Part shown: positions 14,299 to 15,005 of the stretch, in pieces
How the letters are laid out: the number at the start of each line of letters is the position of its first letter
How positions within the stretch are numbered: position 1 is the stretch's first letter
The notes under the pieces: model-generated
What the model was told of the DNA's origin: nothing
The model's input: only the letters and a program-made list of their open reading frames with translations
Databases searched by the model: none
Program-made: the position numbers and the translations under genes
Source of the DNA: an uncultured Bacilli bacterium
GTDB lineage: Bacteria > Bacillota_I > Bacilli_A > RF39 > UBA660
Reading direction: 5' to 3'
Length of the DNA: 15,005 nucleotides
NCBI GenBank assembly: GCA_947628685.1
Contig: CANRAT010000036.1
Location: 1-15,005 of the forward strand

Positions 14299-14321
14299 TT
14301 GTGCTTTATATTGTAGCACAA
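14299..14321. repeat. 7-bp inverted repeat spanning the divIVA -10 region
   Basis: TTGTGCT, 9 bases, AGCACAA: a perfect 7-bp inverted repeat. It covers the -10 hexamer and the predicted start of the divIVA promoter. There is no T run on either side, so it is a better candidate for an operator or a 5' leader stem than for a terminator. Confidence 0.6.
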
Positions 14322-14338
14322 TTAAATTTCTTTTTCAA
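14310..14338 (-). promoter_or_regulatory. Promoter of divIVA
   Basis: Minus strand: -35 TTGAAA (14338-14333), 17 bp, -10 TACAAT (14315-14310) with extended TGC. The predicted start is near 14303, about 19 bases before the ATG. It separates divIVA from sepF, although no terminator is seen between them. Confidence 0.75.
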
Positions 14339-14346
14339 GTATTTTT

Positions 14347-14754
14347 TTACCACTCGTAATTTATACTATCTTCATCATTTTCTTTTTCTTTGTCTTTATC
14401 TGAATCATCAGATATCTTACCTTGTACATTTATATTATTAGGTGTACAAAGAAATATACCACTACCTATTTTTTGAATATTTCCTTTAATAGCATATATT
14501 GTACCACTTAAAAAATCCATGATACGCTTTGCCTGTTCACTTGTAACCCTTTTAAGATTTACGACTACCGTATTTCTCTTTTTTAGATGATCTGCTATTT
14601 GTTGTGCTTCAGAATATGCACGAGGTTCTAACAAAATCATTTTTGCTCCACCATCTTCTGTATATGCATCTTCTGGCTTTATATCATAGTATTCATTACC
14701 ATTTCCAGATTGTGATTCTTCTTTTTCATTAAATAAACCTTTGATAAATCCCAT
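14347..14754 (-). CDS. sepF: Cell division protein SepF
   Basis: 135 aa. SepF polymerises and tethers FtsZ filaments to the membrane. The N-terminal MGFIKGLF is a short amphipathic membrane-binding helix, followed by an acidic linker (10-36). The SepF core is at 37-110: MILLEPRAYSEAQQIADHLK, then VVVNLKRVTSEQAKRIMDFLSGTIYAI, then GSGIFLCTPNNI. A highly charged tail (112-135, Asp/Lys/Glu) extends past the core, which is longer than in most homologues. The ATG at 14754 has GGAGGAATAACC before it. Together with divIVA and ileS this is the conserved division cluster of Bacillota. A weak extended -10 promoter lies about 35 bases upstream. Confidence 0.95.
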   Translation of the reverse strand: MGFIKGLFNEKEESQSGNGNEYYDIKPEDAYTEDGGAKMILLEPRAYSEAQQIADHLKKRNTVVVNLKRVTSEQAKRIMDFLSGTIYAIKGNIQKIGSGIFLCTPNNINVQGKISDDSDKDKEKENDEDSINYEW

Positions 14755-15005
14755 GGTTATTCCTCCAATTCTAACGTCTACTATAGATATTTTAACACAT
14801 AATTAATAAAAAAGAAATATGTTTTAATAATTTTTTTTTGACATTATTAGCATTTATTATTTTTAATATTAAAATAATTAATTATAGGTTGATAAAGTGT
14901 TTTTAAATAAAAACTACATTTTTGTTATGGTTCTTCCGAAAGTTTCCGGAAAAAGTAGAAAGTGGATAGAAATATCTGCTTTTTATAATCAATAAAAATT
15001 GATAT
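14755..15005. other. Non-coding tail upstream of sepF
   Basis: No gene is visible on either strand. It holds the sepF leader, a T tract ending in TTGACA (plus strand, 14838-14843) without a -10 at a usable distance, and a 10-bp tandem motif with a palindrome at 14934-14953. A plus-strand TATAAT at 14984-14989 has no matching -35. The region may contain a divergent promoter for a gene beyond the right edge. Confidence 0.5.
14789..14797 (-). promoter_or_regulatory. Probable extended -10 promoter of sepF
   Basis: Minus strand TGTTAAAAT (14797-14789): a TGn extended -10 with TAAAAT, but only a poor -35 (TTTCTT at 17 bp). It would give a leader of about 28 bases. Confidence 0.45.

Noticed and set aside
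14838..14866. Divergent sigma-A promoter starting at the plus-strand TTGACA
   Set aside because: No -10 hexamer at 16-18 bp; the nearest TATTAT and TAATAT are 11 and 20 bp away.
14934..14967. MraZ-type operator upstream of a division cluster
   Set aside because: AAAGT copies are spaced 13 and 7 bases apart, not the regular ~10-base spacing expected, and no mraZ gene is in the window.

Overview
The window is a gene-dense, very AT-rich stretch of a bacterial chromosome from a low-GC Bacillota (Firmicutes). TGA is used as a stop (several genes end in ATGA overlaps) and tryptophans are TGG, so this is the standard bacterial code, not the Mycoplasma code. gerQ, yabP and yabQ are spore-associated families. 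Together with sepF-divIVA-ileS and yrrN-yrrO-greA synteny they point to a spore-forming, or recently spore-forming, Gram-positive with a compact genome. I cannot assign it to genus or order from this sequence alone.

Layout. The left edge holds the 3' part of an IS30-family transposase (1-578, plus strand). Minus-strand blocks follow. (a) yrrN-yrrO, probable tRNA uridine-hydroxylation genes, then greA; each transcription start has a near-consensus promoter, and greA is followed by a terminator (about 760-784). (b) pduL translationally coupled to a secreted, Cys-rich protein with a VirB2-pilin-like two-helix module (3506-5085). A plus-strand pair, gerQ and lemA (5155-6133), diverges from pduL. 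It converges on the next minus operon at a bidirectional terminator that overlaps both stop codons.

(c) 6137-9960 is one apparent operon: a tmk-like nucleotide kinase, an LTA-synthase-family enzyme, yabP, yabQ and a divIC-like gene. It links DNA-precursor supply, envelope polymer synthesis, spore cortex formation and septation. (d) 10000-14797 runs sepF, divIVA, an isoleucine T-box riboswitch, an unrecognised 133-aa gene and ileS. The IleRS is a type-2 enzyme whose HIGH motif reads GIHH, a rearrangement reported to go with very strong mupirocin resistance.

Expression architecture. Six promoters show -35/-10 pairs, all with 17-bp spacers, and several have an extended -10 (TGn). Ribosome binding sites are often of the GGTGAT type placed very close to the ATG. 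This shifts the most plausible start of greA, lemA, yabP and pduL downstream of the longest open frame. I found no CRISPR array, tRNA, rRNA or prophage. The most unusual items are the GIHH IleRS under T-box control with an unknown co-regulated protein, a promoter/terminator overlap before yrrN, the pduL-pilin-like pair, and atypical DivIVA, DivIC and LtaS sequences.
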